From positions 248,001 through 312,000 of the forward strand of contig BDGG01000016.1 in NCBI GenBank assembly GCA_001949185.1: DNA of 64,000 nt. Reading direction: 5' to 3'. Positions 12,148 to 34,300 of this stretch are shown piece by piece (the stretch's first letter is position 1; each line of letters begins with the position of its first letter). A program made the translations under genes and the position numbers. The notes beneath the pieces were generated by a model, which did not search any database, was not told the DNA's origin, and saw nothing but the letters and a program-made list of their open reading frames with translations. Source of the DNA: Ramazzottius varieornatus (Eukaryota > Tardigrada > Eutardigrada > Parachela > Ramazzottiidae).

Positions 12148-13391
12148 AGTACGAGTACACGAACGACGGCATATTATGGGCCAGTAAAGATTACGGACCA
12201 GGCCCCTTCGCTACGGCGGCACGGGCAGGTGATTCTTGCCACAAGTAAAAACCAGCTGCCCTGCTGTACGTACGTGCTAGATATTCTTGATGTTGACACG
12301 AGCCCGAACTCTGTCTTGCAGAGTTTTCGTGACATCCTGGCGTCTCGTGACCCGGACTGGAGGATGCCGTGACGTGGTGGCAGCGGCTAGCAGAAGTTGA
12401 CCATCGGGGAAACCGTTCGTCCAGATCTTGAAGGCATTCGCCATCACCGCCTTTGCTCTTCTCTCCCACAGGTATTCCCGCTGCACTTCGGCCAGATGTT
12501 GACGATACTGTTTAAGATCGGTGTCATGTTGGCCTTTCGGGAGTTTGCTCAAGCGGATAATCTTGAGGAAGTCTTTCTGGACTTGTTCCAGCTGCTATAG
12601 GTGCTTGTGGCTCGCAGGGTTCCACACCGAGCAGACATATTCAGCGACGGGGCGAACTAGGCTCTTGTACAGCATCTGCTTGGCAGCACCAAACTGCGCC
12701 GGGAAGTACGAGCGGGTGATGTGGAGGCGTTTCCGGCACTTTTCAGTTGCTGCATCAACCTCCGCAGTCCATCTAATCTTTCTGTCAAGAACCACGCCCA
12801 AGCATGTTGACTGGCTCTCTATCGGAATCTTCTGGCCGCCAATGGAGTAGCTGCCATGAGGGACTGGCACACTTCCGGATCTTTTGAAGGATAGGCGGAT
12901 GTGCTGCGAGCTGCTTGGGTTCAGGCCCATCCCGGCTGCTGCACAGTTCTCTCCCAGTTGGTCCAGGCATTCTTGAAAAGCTTGACAGTCTTCCGGCTTT
13001 CCACCACATAGTTTGCTACCAAGTCATCAGCATACTGGAAAAAGTTCACACTGGACCGAGTCGGAGAGCTTGTTCACTTATAGCTGTCAGATCTCCATTT
13101 TACCGGAACACGCACACCTTCAACAGTTCAAGCTAATCCAAGGCTTCTCCGGGAAAAAGTCGACAGCAGCGTTGAAGCGCCAGAGTGAAACAGCTGATGG
13201 CCACTGACAGTGGCCCACTGTCCATGACAATTTTCAACGTTTGAGTTCTACTACGTTACGTCATTTGTCCGATTTCTGTTTCTGACTTCCATACGAACTG
13301 TAAATTTGCCGTCTTTTCCACCTGGTCCGTAATTTTTACTGGCCCGTAATTTTCACTGGCCCATAATATCCCGTCGTTCGTGTACGTGTAC
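12148..13391. mobile_element. Composite repeat: about 50-base inverted repeats around a retrotransposon fragment
   Basis: The left arm (about 12148-12206, containing GAACGACGGCATATTATGGG and GATTACGGACCAGG) is inverted at about 13320-13391 (CCTGGTCCGTAATTTTTACT, then GGCCCATAATATCCCGTCG). The right arm carries an internal duplication of the GGCCCGTAATTTT unit. Between the arms lies the broken reverse transcriptase piece. The arms may belong to a MITE or foldback element into which the retroelement inserted. Confidence 0.6.
12277..13080 (-). pseudogene. Non-LTR retrotransposon reverse transcriptase, 5'-truncated and broken
   Basis: Read on the minus strand, this starts with a QYADDL catalytic box (about 13023-13037). 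It then shifts frame near 12960-12990 and continues with GMGLNPSSSQHIRLSF, CLGVVLDRKIRW, MLYKSLVRPVAEYVCSVWNP and LEQVQKDFLKIIR. This order is typical of the RT thumb and downstream region of jockey/CR1-like LINEs. An in-frame TAG interrupts the frame after SHKHL (about 12597), and the piece ends at a stop at 12277. There is no endonuclease domain and the 5' part is missing. Frameshift, stop and truncation all indicate a dead copy. Confidence 0.8.
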
Positions 13392-13602
13392 CTCTTCGCT
13401 TTTAGGCCTTTTGTTGGCGCACTAAATAATCGGACTGAACAGCAACAATTTCAATTCGGGAAAAAGAGGTGTTTGTTAATCGCTAAAGGAAGAGGCGAAG
13501 GACAATAATGAGGAGAAGCTCACAGCAGCAAAGTCGCTGCACAAGGTTTGATATTTGTCCAACCAGGGCAGTGATTTTCCCCCCGAGCGCCTGGCAGAAC
13601 AT

Positions 13603-14816
13603 TCACATGTCGGTGTCGTATCTGGCTTTCGTCAGTGTGGTCAGTTCGCCGTCTTGGATGGACCGTAAGAATTCCACTTCCCGGTTCTTGATACCTTCCT
13701 TGACTTTGCAGTAGTTCGCAGAAAGGCAAATGAGGAAATGGACCTGAGAGAAGTAACAACATTTCCGTATTTATTCTTTCTCGTTTATCCGGCCGTCGTT
13801 CGTGCGTTGGCGAGAACCCATATATACGTACCAAACTGAGCACGACCACCAGGGCTGAGATGCAGGCAGCCAGATAAATATATTCCGTGTCTTTGACGGC
13901 TTGACACATCCTTTGGAATTCGCCACCGCATTTTGTGAAGCGGTTGATATCGTAATTTGGGTACGTCGTATTCGGGAATAAAAAGCCTGCAATTACAATA
14001 TTGGAAAAAGTTTTCGAAATTGGTTTTCTTATTGTTTTCCAAAGCAGCAGAGCAGCAGGGCGGTCAGCTGTCGAGTTTTTCGGTTCGCACGATTAGGTTG
14101 AGTTGATATTCTTACCGACGTTTTTGAAGGATATGCAGTATCCAAGGTCTTCCGACTCTCGGACAGCATGAGAGCATATCTGTGAGTACATCATGTAGAC
14201 GAAGGTAAGAATAATCATGAAGGCCAATATGCCCATCCAGATGAGATTCAGGAGGTAGGTTATCACAATACACTGAAATAAGTTAACCAGTGACATTTGA
14301 AACGCCATCTACACGCATAAATCAAAATCGAACACGGAAGTCCAGCTTACCACAGCAATACTGACGCGTCCACCAATCTTCCCTCTTCCGCCTTTGAAGA
14401 TCTGGTCCCTTGTAGCGCCGGTTGCAGCTATTCCAACCATCAAAAGCAGCAAGGAATATAGGGCCATGCATGCTGCGACTGTGATGAAGATTGTCCGGAT
14501 CGTGTCCATCCTAGGGAAATATACTCCGTTTGATAACCGTGTTATTGCAAGCCATCACAAATTTGTTTACTCTCCACTCACCAGTAGACTTTGAAGTGGA
14601 ACACTTCGTTAAACATGCGAATACTGTAGGAGACTCCAGCATACATCTGCGAGCAAAAGACGGCCACACCGACCACGCACAGCACTGTGGCGATCAGCGA
14701 CCCATAAGGAACTCGAGTGTAACAATCATAAGCTGGAAAAAGTCAAAAAATCATTACGCACCCAAGACTCAACATACCCGACTTTCCTTTGCAGGTTGCT
14801 TTATACCTGAACTCAT
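13603..14816 (-). CDS. M6: M6 / GPM6 proteolipid protein (PLP family)
   Basis: Six exons, 14816-14807, 14732-14582, 14510-14351, 14272-14116, 13986-13832 and 13743-13603, give 257 residues, close to the about 240-280 of the family. The first exon encodes only MSS plus one base. Four membrane segments are visible: VPYGSLIATVLCVVGVAVF, the FITVAACMALYSLLLLMVGI region, YLLNLIWMGILAFMIILTF, and AACISALVVVLSL running into HFLICLSANYC. A Cys-containing extracellular loop (FTKCGGEFQRMCQAVK) lies between the last two, as in PLP/DM20/GPM6. The tail is charged and ends DTDM. Family members act in the plasma membrane, often in neurons or epithelia. Placement of the tiny first exon rests on phase and a GTATAA donor. 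Confidence 0.88.
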
Positions 14817-16090
14817 TATTCGGAACGCTCAGCCAGATGAACCGAGTAAGCTTCGCAACAAGGCAGCGTAAGATTTCCGGAGGCTAGGATTCAACGACAA
14901 GCCAGCTGGAGGGATACGCAGAAAACACGGAATGCGCGAAACGATGTCTCGATTACATGTTCTTTGTTAGAACGAGTTGGCTTCCAGATAAACAGCTCGG
15001 AAAGTAAGTCGAATTCTTCTGTCCGCTGCTGCCACGGTAAGCATGGCTAAACAAGTATAGTAGTCAAGTCTCGCTGGATATTTCAGAATAACTGGACCGG
15101 CATCGATCGGTCAGCCAGACGGGCTCGATGGAGCAAAGCCTGCTGGAAGAGGAAGCTTCTGATGGCTAAATCAAGCAGCAGAAATGACCAGTGGCTCAAC
15201 TGGATACATAAATCAAACTGGTTATGAGTCTGGTGAAATAGCAAGGACATTCATCGGTGGAAGAGCAGTGCAAGCTCTGAATGTGGTACATTACTATCGA
15301 CAGTAAGGACTGTACAACTTTCGCTCTGCTGAAGCATGCTGTCGGGCAAGGAAGTAGCACGTATTTCCTCAAATAAAGTGAACCATTGACTGCTTGACAT
15401 GGAATAAAATTTACGGCGATAGCATTGAGTCAACAAATAAGTTCATAGATAAGGGCGTACACCTATTTGTATCCTGCGGCAGTTCAAAGATGGGCTTGGC
15501 TACGGCAGGAGCCCACCTTTGTCCTCTTCGACGACACTGTATGCCCCCCATCCGAGATAGCCGGATGTCTTCCGGGTTTTCAGAAGTGTCGTGCATGAGG
15601 GTACCGATCCATAATCCCCGAAGTCCTGCAGCGCCACCTGTATTAAATTGTCGATGAACTAAGTGCAAGGCCATACTCTAAAGACAATGCGGGCGCATGA
15701 TCAAGGGGCGAGTCAGAACCCCAACAAGCGCGATAAGAAATCTATCGTGCAGTGATCTGCCGTTTTTTTGTTTGGGTTCTTCGCTTCTTTATGGAATGTA
15801 TCTAGTGGAATCTCGTCCAAGTTGACGTCTACGATTCTGTTTCGGTTGAACTATATGAAATCCCGAATTTCATTGAATGGACTTGTTGGCTCAGATCGAC
15901 AATGACCTTCGCAATCGACCTACAGTTTTGAGGCTTCACGCGTACAAAAGGACCGAACCGTTCTGAATACTGGTTAGTTTTCAAACGTTTTGTTTTGTCC
16001 CTCCGAATATACTGTGCGTTTAGGCGGTTTGGTCTCGGCATGCTAAGAAGATCCGCCGGAACTTTAACAGATACGACCATTGATCTGACG
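14817..16090. other. Spacer upstream of M6
   Basis: No supported gene, RNA or repeat seen. It presumably holds the M6 promoter; no clear TATA or other site was recognised. Confidence 0.4.
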
Positions 16091-16099
16091 AGGAACCTC

Positions 16100-16690
16100 A
16101 ACATGTAGAATCTGAAATCGGTCGATTTTGCTGTTGTCGGTGGTTTCGGTCGAAGGAACTCAGCGTTCGGTTCACAAAACCATCTTGGACGCCAGCTCAC
16201 CGGTGTTTGCCTCAATGTTCGCGTCCAACAAGGAAGAAAATCGAACCGGAAGTTGCAAGATGTCCGAAATATCCACCTGGACCTTGGACGCCCTTCTGCG
16301 GTTCCTGTACTACGGCTTTGTGGGTATCCCGATGGATCAAGCCCCGGACGTACTGGAAGCAGCGGAACAGTACTACGAACTGCTGGACCCGAAAGGACAC
16401 TGAAGAGCGGTTGATCAGCGGTCTAAACCAGTAGAACGCGGTACACTTGCTGTTCACCGCCGAGAAGTTCCTTGCGGTGAAGCTGAAGGAAGCGGCTGTA
16501 CGACAACTTGCACTCGACGCCACCACCACCCTGCAGTCACAGAAATGCTGATGCGCTCTTCGGATCGGGGTATGCAGATCTCATCAAAGAAAGTTGTCGC
16601 TGCCATGCTGAGGAAAGCCACGGAAGTTCCGTAACCGGAAAGTCCTCCGAGAAGACGCACGAATCGCCGTTTTATGTTTGCATTACGAAC
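16100..16690 (+). pseudogene. Decayed BTB/POZ-domain gene fragment
   Basis: One frame (about 16128-16403) reads RSVHKTILDASSPVFASMF, then ALLRFLYYGF and APDVLEAAEQYYELLD, which is the helix pattern of a BTB domain (VHK..L.ARSPVF..MF...LL.F.Y). It stops at 16401-16403, but the family pattern resumes in another frame from about 16434 as LLFTAEKFLAVKLKEAAV, again ending in stops. No initiator and no continuous frame remain, so this looks like a pseudogene of a SPOP/TD-POZ-like protein. An intron-bearing gene is less likely because no splice sites repair the breaks. Confidence 0.6.
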
Positions 16691-17081
16691 AGATGCTGAT
16701 GCTAAATTTGAATGACAATAGTGAAAATAGCGTATCCTTCCGTTTAGCTACATAGTATCATGTTAACATCTTACTGCCACATCCTGAAACATTGATGTTC
16801 ATCCTCCAAAACAAAGCGGCAGTATCCTTAGCGCTCTAACAGCCGATACTAAACCAAATCTAAGTGAAAAGATAGCGGCTGAGTTCGCTAAGTACAATGT
16901 CACGCTTTGGTAAAATTAGTCGGCATCAAAGAATAGTCCGCTCAGTAACAGTAAAAGCGAGCCTACAGGACGGACCGCGTAATACGCAGGAAGGACAAAA
17001 TTCAAACTGGAACCACGAGGGAAACTACAAAAGAGAATGAAAAAACGTAGTACAGGAATTCACATGAATGAGAACTTAATT
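16691..17081. other. Spacer, A-rich
   Basis: No gene recognised. It contains the 3' flank of the SETDB-like gene on the minus strand. Confidence 0.4.
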
Positions 17082-19042
17082 TCACAACAATCGTTTACGG
17101 CAGTTCTCCGCTCCACATCGACAGTCAATTTTGTACTTGGCGGTGCCCACTTCATAGTTGTAGTTCCACGTCATTTCCTCACCAGCTTTGATGAGACGGG
17201 ACGTAAAGAACCCAATGTGGTACACCAACGGACCGGTGTAGTCTCGTAGCATCGGCTGCGGGAACAAGTTCGGGTCACAAGAATGATCTAAAACAAGATC
17301 TTGTTTGTTAGTTTGTTCGAAGCAATCCAACATTTGGGACGTGGGCAAATGAATGGAACAGAATTATCGGCTGGTAGTATGCAACACTTAAGGGAAGAAT
17401 TTTGGTTCAAATCTTTTGCCCACGTTGCTGTTTTGGAATACGTACTCAGGAATCGGGTGAAGTTCCCAAAGTACTGGGCATCCAGCGTGAAGAGATCCTT
17501 GTAGTCCAGCGTTCCATTCTTCATCTGGTCTTGCGAGTTCCCTTCGTTCAGGTTGGTCAGCGTGAAGTAGTACGTGTCGGGTCGACCTGTTCGCCCTACG
17601 TCCCTCTCGGTCAGGAGCTGGCCAGTGTACATCCCGATGAATGCGCCTTTTGGAATATCGCAAACTGCTCGGACTCCATATCCCTTACCAGGAAAGTAGT
17701 ATAGCAGAACGCGCCAAGGGACTGTGCTGGAACTGACGCGGTTGCGACAAGTTGGAGGACACTTGCAGGAAGAACTGCATTCGGAAACACTGTGAAGGCA
17801 AAGACGAAAGTTTATAACGGTATATGACGGATGCATGGCTCGGGCTCTCTCCGGGCACAGAACATGGCGAAAGCATGGAGATCTTACTGCTTATTACAAT
17901 TAACCAGTAGTTAATTCCTTACTGACCATTTTTGGAATTTCAGTAACAGGCCATGCTGGAACCCTTCTTCGGCTTCGTCCTCATCGTTCAAGTGCTGGCA
18001 GAGGCAGGAAGAGCTGGAAGACGTGGAGCAGGGGCTGGAGCAATGGCACCATTCAGTGCGCTTCTTGGAGGAGCCTTTGGTCAGCCGTTCGTTTGCGGAT
18101 TCCGTCATGATGACTTTGTTAACATAGGTGAACTTGGCTGGGTTGTCCTTTACGTAGCAATTGAATGCTGCAACCTCGAACTGTGCGTTCTTGAGCGTTA
18201 AGGTTGTAGCTGACTTCACCTGCAAGAATACCGTGAAAGATAAGTTGGCCGACCAACGTCCAGCTGGAATCAAACAGCAGTGGCAGTTCGTTGATTTTGG
18301 TCGGCCGTGCGGTTTAACAAACGAACAGAAAGCTCTGTTTGCCACTTCACATAACTTCGGCGTACGGCCTGCCAAAGTCACATTTCGACTGGTTAATGTT
18401 ATTGTCATTTCCGCTCTACTGGCCAGCGTTCAGGAAGTCGGAAACTTACAGTATGTCGTGGTATGTAAATCTTGCTGCTAATGTCCAGGCCTACTTCGAA
18501 ACTGAAACACTGGATCGGAAGAATGGATTCGATGTGCAGGAGGAAATCGTCGACTTGCTCGAGTGAAGAGAGTGTCCTTCCACACGGCGTAACGTATGTA
18601 ACTCTTCGAGCAGCTTTTGATTCACCTACGAATAAAGAGATACTTCGTTCGAGCATTTGGCAAGCTAGAATTTAAGAAAACTCGTACTTCTCTTTCGCTC
18701 CCATCCAAAGAGTAATGGCAAGACCAACGGTGAATGAACGACTCGCGCGTACATTCGTAGAGCAGCGTCGCCTTCTCCACTTGGACGACAAACTGCTGGT
18801 GAGCAGTCGTGGGAACCGAGGGAAACTGGTCCATAGACAGGATACGAGTCGAATAGGTTGCAATGGGTAACTTCGAGGTGGTCGACGGAAGGAAACTGTG
18901 AGCGATGCTTGTAATCTTCTTCGTCGTCTGAGTCCATTGTAGGCTTCTTTGTCCGCTTGCTCCGAGGTTCTGTTACCTCTTGGGAACCATCTCTGCTTGC
19001 TGCGTCTTTCCAACCCGCTTTTGCCTTCCGTTTCGCCTCCAT
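17082..19042 (-). CDS. SETDB-type histone H3K9 methyltransferase (MBD, pre-SET, SET, post-SET)
   Basis: Five exons, 19042-18688, 18625-18450, 18219-17927, 17789-17446 and 17287-17082, give 457 residues from MEAKRKAKAG. A Cys-rich SHDCSPAVC region and PLLFGWERKR precede an MBD-like domain with VTYVTPCGRTL and LEQVDDFLL (about 125-178). The pre-SET Cys clusters are WCHCSSPCS, CLCQ and CSSSCKCPPTC. The SET domain carries GYGVRA, NHSCDPNLF (Asn390) and GEEMTWNYNYEVG, and the post-SET is CRCGAENC. TWNYNYEVG and the C-terminal RLL match SETDB1/eggless, which silences chromatin through H3K9 methylation. There is no large insert splitting SET and no Tudor domain in this model, so it is closer in layout to SETDB2. 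The start is uncertain: a CAG sits just upstream of the ATG, so further 5' exons are possible. Confidence 0.8.
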
Positions 19043-19829
19043 AAGGTGAACCTGAAACAACCTGGAGGAGAAAAATCGACGTCAGATTTGAAATGGCAGA
19101 CTGCAGAGTGAGCAAACTTGTAAGTTGCAATGCACCTTCGGAAAATCGGAAAGACACTTTGCAATTTTACGAGAGTTCCGTCTTGCAAATCAGGCAACTT
19201 CACCAGTCTGAATCAACTGGTTATGTTCAGTTCTTGTCCAGGTGCCGCCACTTGCTCGTCCGCGAGGACAGCAACTGCAAAGACAGACCCTTTCCGGCAG
19301 GTTGCTAAAGGCAGGCGTACGGCCAGCAGGCAATCCTCGATGGACGCAGAGTGAAATAGTACTGCGGAAAATACTTATCAACAAGTGTAAGGACGCTGGG
19401 ACGGAAAGAGGAAAGCTTGGCAGAACATCAGTACGGAACAGATGGTATGACTATGGTCCGTGGAAGTTTCGAATTGGAGAACGACTCGACGAGGTGACAA
19501 CTGCTATCACATCCACACCGGATTCTGACAGAAGTTCAGCGTTTGTGTCAACTCAGTAAACTCGTGATCGCTTCGGCCGGAAAGGACGGAGCTGTACTGT
19601 ACCTCGTTCGCGAACCTTATGAAACTGTTTCTTCGGCAATAAGTTAGTTAGCTAGAAGAGGAGAAACCTGTCATGCAGCAGGTGGTTTCGGCATATAAAG
19701 AACAGCATGACCAGACAAGTGCACCAAGAAAGCAACCGATGTGTACTAGAAACGAGTTACCAAGTGTAGAACAAGAGTGTTATCCGCTAGAAGAAAAAAA
19801 CAGCCAAATAACGGTATATTTGGGCAAAG
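19043..19829. other. Spacer between SETDB-like gene and HSPA4 3' end
   Basis: Short minus-strand open stretches near 19140-19204 and 19230-19300 are flanked by possible splice sites and could be missing 5' exons of the SETDB-like gene. I could not tie them to Tudor domains, so they are not annotated. Confidence 0.35.
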
Positions 19830-29305
<9,476 letters not shown>

Positions 29306-31313
29306 TAATCATGTCTGTTCTAAGTGTGGAAGGATGTTGTTATATTGAAGTCTTCCGCGAGGTTGAATCCTTGTTGCCTTTTTCTACGATTGTCTTCTTG
29401 TTTTGTTTTCCTTTGCTCTCTCAAGTTTTAGTGATGCATGTTAACGATTTTATAGCTGGAGTACGGGCAGTATTAATGTGTTTGGTCGAAGGCCAGCGAG
29501 TGTGGTAAGCTCCTTATTTTTCTATCATACGTCCTCGAAGTTGGGATGCTGGTACTTCGGTAAATAATGGGGATACTTAATGGTTCCTAATGATAATTAT
29601 CGGGTTGCTCCGTAAGTACACAGTGCAACAACACGAGACCCGTTCCGGTTCGCCGGTAGAAGTCGTGCGGAGGACTTTCTGGGAAGATACCTTAGGAGAA
29701 AGATCGCGCAGTTGATCGCACCACCGGTAGATGGCGCTGATCGGCGGTAACTTGAATACAGTGAGCTGTCGACCGAAAGTCCGATGCGAACAAAGTCACG
29801 GTATTCTTGCTTTGTGTTTTGAGAGCGAGTACAGCAAAAAATTCTGATGGATTTGCATACGCGATGACAATACGATAGACGCCGTGTTATTTCTCTGCGA
29901 GCTGGACAAACTTAAGGGCGACCTTATCCAGCTTGGCTTATGCATGCATGCTAGATGATTCCAGATGTTTCAAGGTCTCTGCACATGTACCTAAGTACCC
30001 CAAGTTTAAGTGTAGTTAAATTTACCGTCAATGTCATTCATTTAGCATTTATCCACACCGACAGTATACCGGCCAGGAATGCTCGATATTTTCACGCGAG
30101 TGTAGCCGCTTCAAATGACTCCTACCGCGATGTAATGCCACAGTCCAAAAACTTGGCAGGCGACCCCAAAGCGCAGCATGTGCCGTTGTAAAATCAGTTA
30201 CAGATAAGCACTGGCTCGTGGACTACGCGTGAAAACCGTTGGAGATTTAGTGAAACGTAACTAAATCTCAGATCGTAGACCGTTTCAAACGGTCGGGTAC
30301 GCTGTGAGCGTCGCCATAAACTATTGTGATCTGGCAAGAGGTGTGGCTGTTGAGAATTTAGAACGGACTTGCACGCGTGTTTCATACCACGATTTTTTGT
30401 GGTTAGTTAACCAAATGAGTTACATGGTCGCTCACACGTGGCGCTAAATATAGTGGACTGTGGTCAGTACACTGGCCTGTTCATTGGGCGTGTCTTTTCA
30501 TGGCGTTATGAGTAAAGCCTCACCGGCGCTTGATTGTTTATGTACGCCGTATTTACCCGAAGGTCAGCTGAAAGCTGTCGTTTTGATGGTAGCTGTTTTA
30601 TCAAAAGTTTGTATACATATGCCACTCGGGGTCCAGTTCATTTTCAAGCCGTAGGTTGCGTGTGTCATGTTGACGTCCGTTATCATCAAGTGACCAAACT
30701 TTCATCGAAAAGAGAGAGCGCCTTCATTCTTGCAGACAGTCAAATACCGTTTATGTCCTCGTCTGAGTGTATACACCACACCGCCGTTCACTTGGATATT
30801 TTCCATATCTGGGAGTAACCTAGCTTTGTTTGGTTAATGGGTCCTGCCGAGGTCATTCTGGGAGGAAAATCGATCCGCGAACGGCGGAAGGGACGTTTGA
30901 GTGTTCGAGTGTGACAACCAATTCAGATGAGGGTCCTTTATAAGTTTGTATGAAGTTCCGCGCATGAAAGTGGAGCTAGATTGGGTCCGGATCATCGGGA
31001 AATTTTCAAAAACGTCCGAGAAGCTGGATACAATGACGCCCCGGTGGAAATCCAGGTGAACATGTCATGCTTTTCCGTGTTGCGGGATCTATCTGGTCAG
31101 TGTGATGGAAGCGTGATCGAGTACGCGAAGTTGTGTTCCGGATGGATATATCTGGTAGACGAATCAATCAGTGTTTCTATTGATTGCCCACTGGCTCTTT
31201 GTTGACTATCGATTTGCCAGTGCGTTGTTACATCGATTGTGTCAGCTTGAATCTCTCATCCTGAATTTCATCTCTTTGCTCAGTCGTCCGGAGCTGCTTC
31301 GCCAGGACGCTTG
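29306..31313. other. Intergenic region SMAD to DIP2
   Basis: Two kb without a supported gene. Around 29600 the sequence CGGGTTGCTCCGTAAGTACA resembles a mariner-type terminus, but no second end or transposase was found. The DIP2 5' flank is at the right end. Confidence 0.4.
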
Positions 31314-34300
31314 ATGGATATCTGGGAGAAGCGCAATCAGAGCAGTTATCAAATGGAGCCAGCAAAAATGGATACTTCGAGCACTGTGGAATCTAATCAC
31401 ACTAGCAGCATCATCGTGCTGGAACATTCAAATGACGCGACTCATTTGGCTAACGGAAAGGATACTTTGTCTCATCTGAATGTCGGTACACTTCCTGCTG
31501 CTGTTCGCGAACGACTGGCCGAATTGGATGTGGAATTAAGCGAAGGTACACTGCGAACTTTGAAGCTCTGCACAGTTGCTTTCGCGCTATGCTTTGGTAT
31601 GCTTGATTGCTTCGCTAGGTAGTTTTGTTTGACTGAGCCCGTCTATGACGTCATGGTTTCTTCACCTCTCGACCCGGAAACCAAGTTGTTATCATGTTTT
31701 GTCGTGACGTCATGCGCCGCTTGACCTTGTTTTGCTGAATATGGTCCGTTGGCGTTTATTTTGATCTGTTTCCTCTATGTGCAGTTCTTTTTTCGAAGAT
31801 TATGTCCCTGGCGGTCACTGCACAGTGTTCAGCTGACCAATGGCTAGATCCACATGGAAGATGGAAACAGTCGCTAATTGTGCTAATATAGAACAAAACG
31901 AGGGAATGATCGATTTGATCGTGGTGGGATAAGTATCATCTGTTTCTGCACGTTGATTCCCCTCTGCCTTCGCGCCGTGTTAATTTGTTAAGTAGCAGGT
32001 GAAAGCAGAGATCCTTCTACAGTATAACGAGGATGACCACTTCCCCGCTCCGATTCTCCAACCCGATATTTTCTCTTTCGTAAGGTAAACACTGAAACTT
32101 CCACGGAATTGTCAACTTTGCATTCTTCTCGTCATAGTTCAACTGCGACATTGCTTCCGTTCTGTTCTCTGTTGAAGAAAGTACAAAGCTCTCGTTTAGT
32201 ATGCAGTGGGAAACAGACAATCTGGTTTAGCCTGCCTAAACGGAAAGCCATTAGTCAGCACATTCAAGCATCATCAAGCTTTATCCAGTTAATACGCATT
32301 GCAAAAGCAGCTTTGTTCAAAGCGTAACAGGATCAATTTCCTGAAATAACGAAACAGTAATTTCGTTCGAGTATTCCGCACATTATGAACAATCCATTCT
32401 CATCCATTCGTCAAAATCAAAATTTAGCCGAAGACAGCAACGTACATCATGGGAACGAGGAACTCAGAACGCTATCTGGACGAAATCGCGCACATAATTG
32501 TTAGCCCTTCGAGCACTTACCACGTAATTTTGAATGTTGCGCGCCAGTTAACCTGGGAGATTTTGAATTTGCTCAGAAACTCGCAAGTCCGTGGACTGTA
32601 TTAATGATTTCAAATTTCGGCTGGTGATTATAACTGATTGTCCACCTGCCATGTCGACTCACACGTAGGTAGGTCTCTGCGATCGCGAGATGAATAGGTG
32701 GGGGAAAAAGAAGCTGTCAAGGGAAATTGACTGATGGTGTGAAACTTTAAAACAACATCTTTTTTTCTTCTGGTTCTCACTAGAACCTGATCGTTACTAT
32801 TGCTCGATGACAGCATGTGTAACCTTAAACCCTGTAAAATATACTTTCACGTTTTGGCCGCCAGCTGTGACCGTGACCGGCTCAGCTTTCACGACCCGAG
32901 CGAAAAGTTGGTCCTTTGCAGGAAATTGTGGCACACTGAAATTGTCTGGTTGTTTGTTATTTCTGGGTTGCAAAGTGATTGCAAATTACATCATTTTGAG
33001 TTCTTTCCCGCAGCTGTGCGATGGTGTGAGTGACATCTTTTTCCTCCTCGATTGTTGATGTGTTCGTGCTCAAGTGCTTCTGCTTGCTTTGCTGGCTTTG
33101 CAGTACCCGCGCACTTGTTTTGTTTAGAAACGACATTGTATACCAGTTGCGCCTTTCATACTCTCGTCTTCGACATTTGTTGCTGATACACTCTCTCCTT
33201 TTCCGGATTTATTCTAGGTGACATAACGGAAAAGGGCTATCTTAAGAAACGAGCCAAACTACTCCAGTCCTTCACGACTCCTTCTAGTGCGACTGTCAAT
33301 AACGTTGGCGGTTCTCCTCCTCTTCCTGTTTCTTCTTCCTTGTCTACCGAATCTACTTCTGCCTCTGCTGCTCCACCAAGTGCTCCTTCTGTTCTATCGG
33401 CTATCTCGATAATCGATACGAGTACAGGTATGTCATTTACATACAGTTTCAAGTAAGCGGAAAAGTTGATGAATGAAGTCGCTGCGCGTACCCATCGGGG
33501 TATCAATAGACAGCCGAAGTGTTGCTCGTAAATTATGCAGGTAATTTATAGTGCGATTGAATTTTCCGAATACGTCTGCGGGTCTCAAAGATGGATGAAG
33601 ATAAAAGTGCGAGTTTCAAAGACTGATGATAAGAGTTGACCATATCTCACGTTTCAGTTAGGCGAGTGGACAAGACAGACGCTTGTATCGCTTTCTAGCT
33701 TATCTTCGTGATAGTGACCATCTGTCTTTTGCTGGGCGTTTGCACCACTTGTTATTGTTTGTCACGCCGAACAAAAATTATCGGCTTTTAAGGGCTGTGT
33801 TTGTTCCGGCTGCCAAGAATTTTAAACAAGATAGAAGCGATCAAACTTCGTCTTACACGAGACAAGATAACCCAGTTTTAAACCCAGCTGGGTTGATACA
33901 TTGAACTACCCACATGAACTGGCGCAAAATATGCCCAAACACGGCTCTTAGCCAAGTTCTTCGAATGAGCTAGCGCCAATTCAGGCGGGCATGTGCTCGG
34001 AGCTAGCCTCAGCAAGCGCATATCCAACGATGACTCTCGCGCATGGATGCGCGAGGACTTCAGGGTTGTGTAGGTGTCACTCGTATCAAGTCGCGCGTCT
34101 TTGGTTTTGTGATTTTCGCGTTGCGCAAATTGAGTTGGGTAGCGTATTGTCTCTGGGATTAGGAAAAGGATTCAATAAGTGGCCAGATCGACACCTTTGG
34201 GATTAGGGTGGTCTAAACGTTGAGCACGGGGTGAAGGAATTCTGTGGAGTATGCACCGGTTGACCCAATTTTGAGTTGACAAGCATGGAGTTATCTTGAC

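Noticed and set aside
11240..12172. Possible extra membrane-protein gene on the minus strand
   Set aside because: Hydrophobic open stretches exist, but exon phases do not join into one frame, no family is recognised and the region lies amid inverted repeats.
29595..29830. Possible mariner element (CGGGTTGCTCCGTAAGTACA end)
   Set aside because: No inverted partner end, no transposase frame and no TA duplication could be found nearby.
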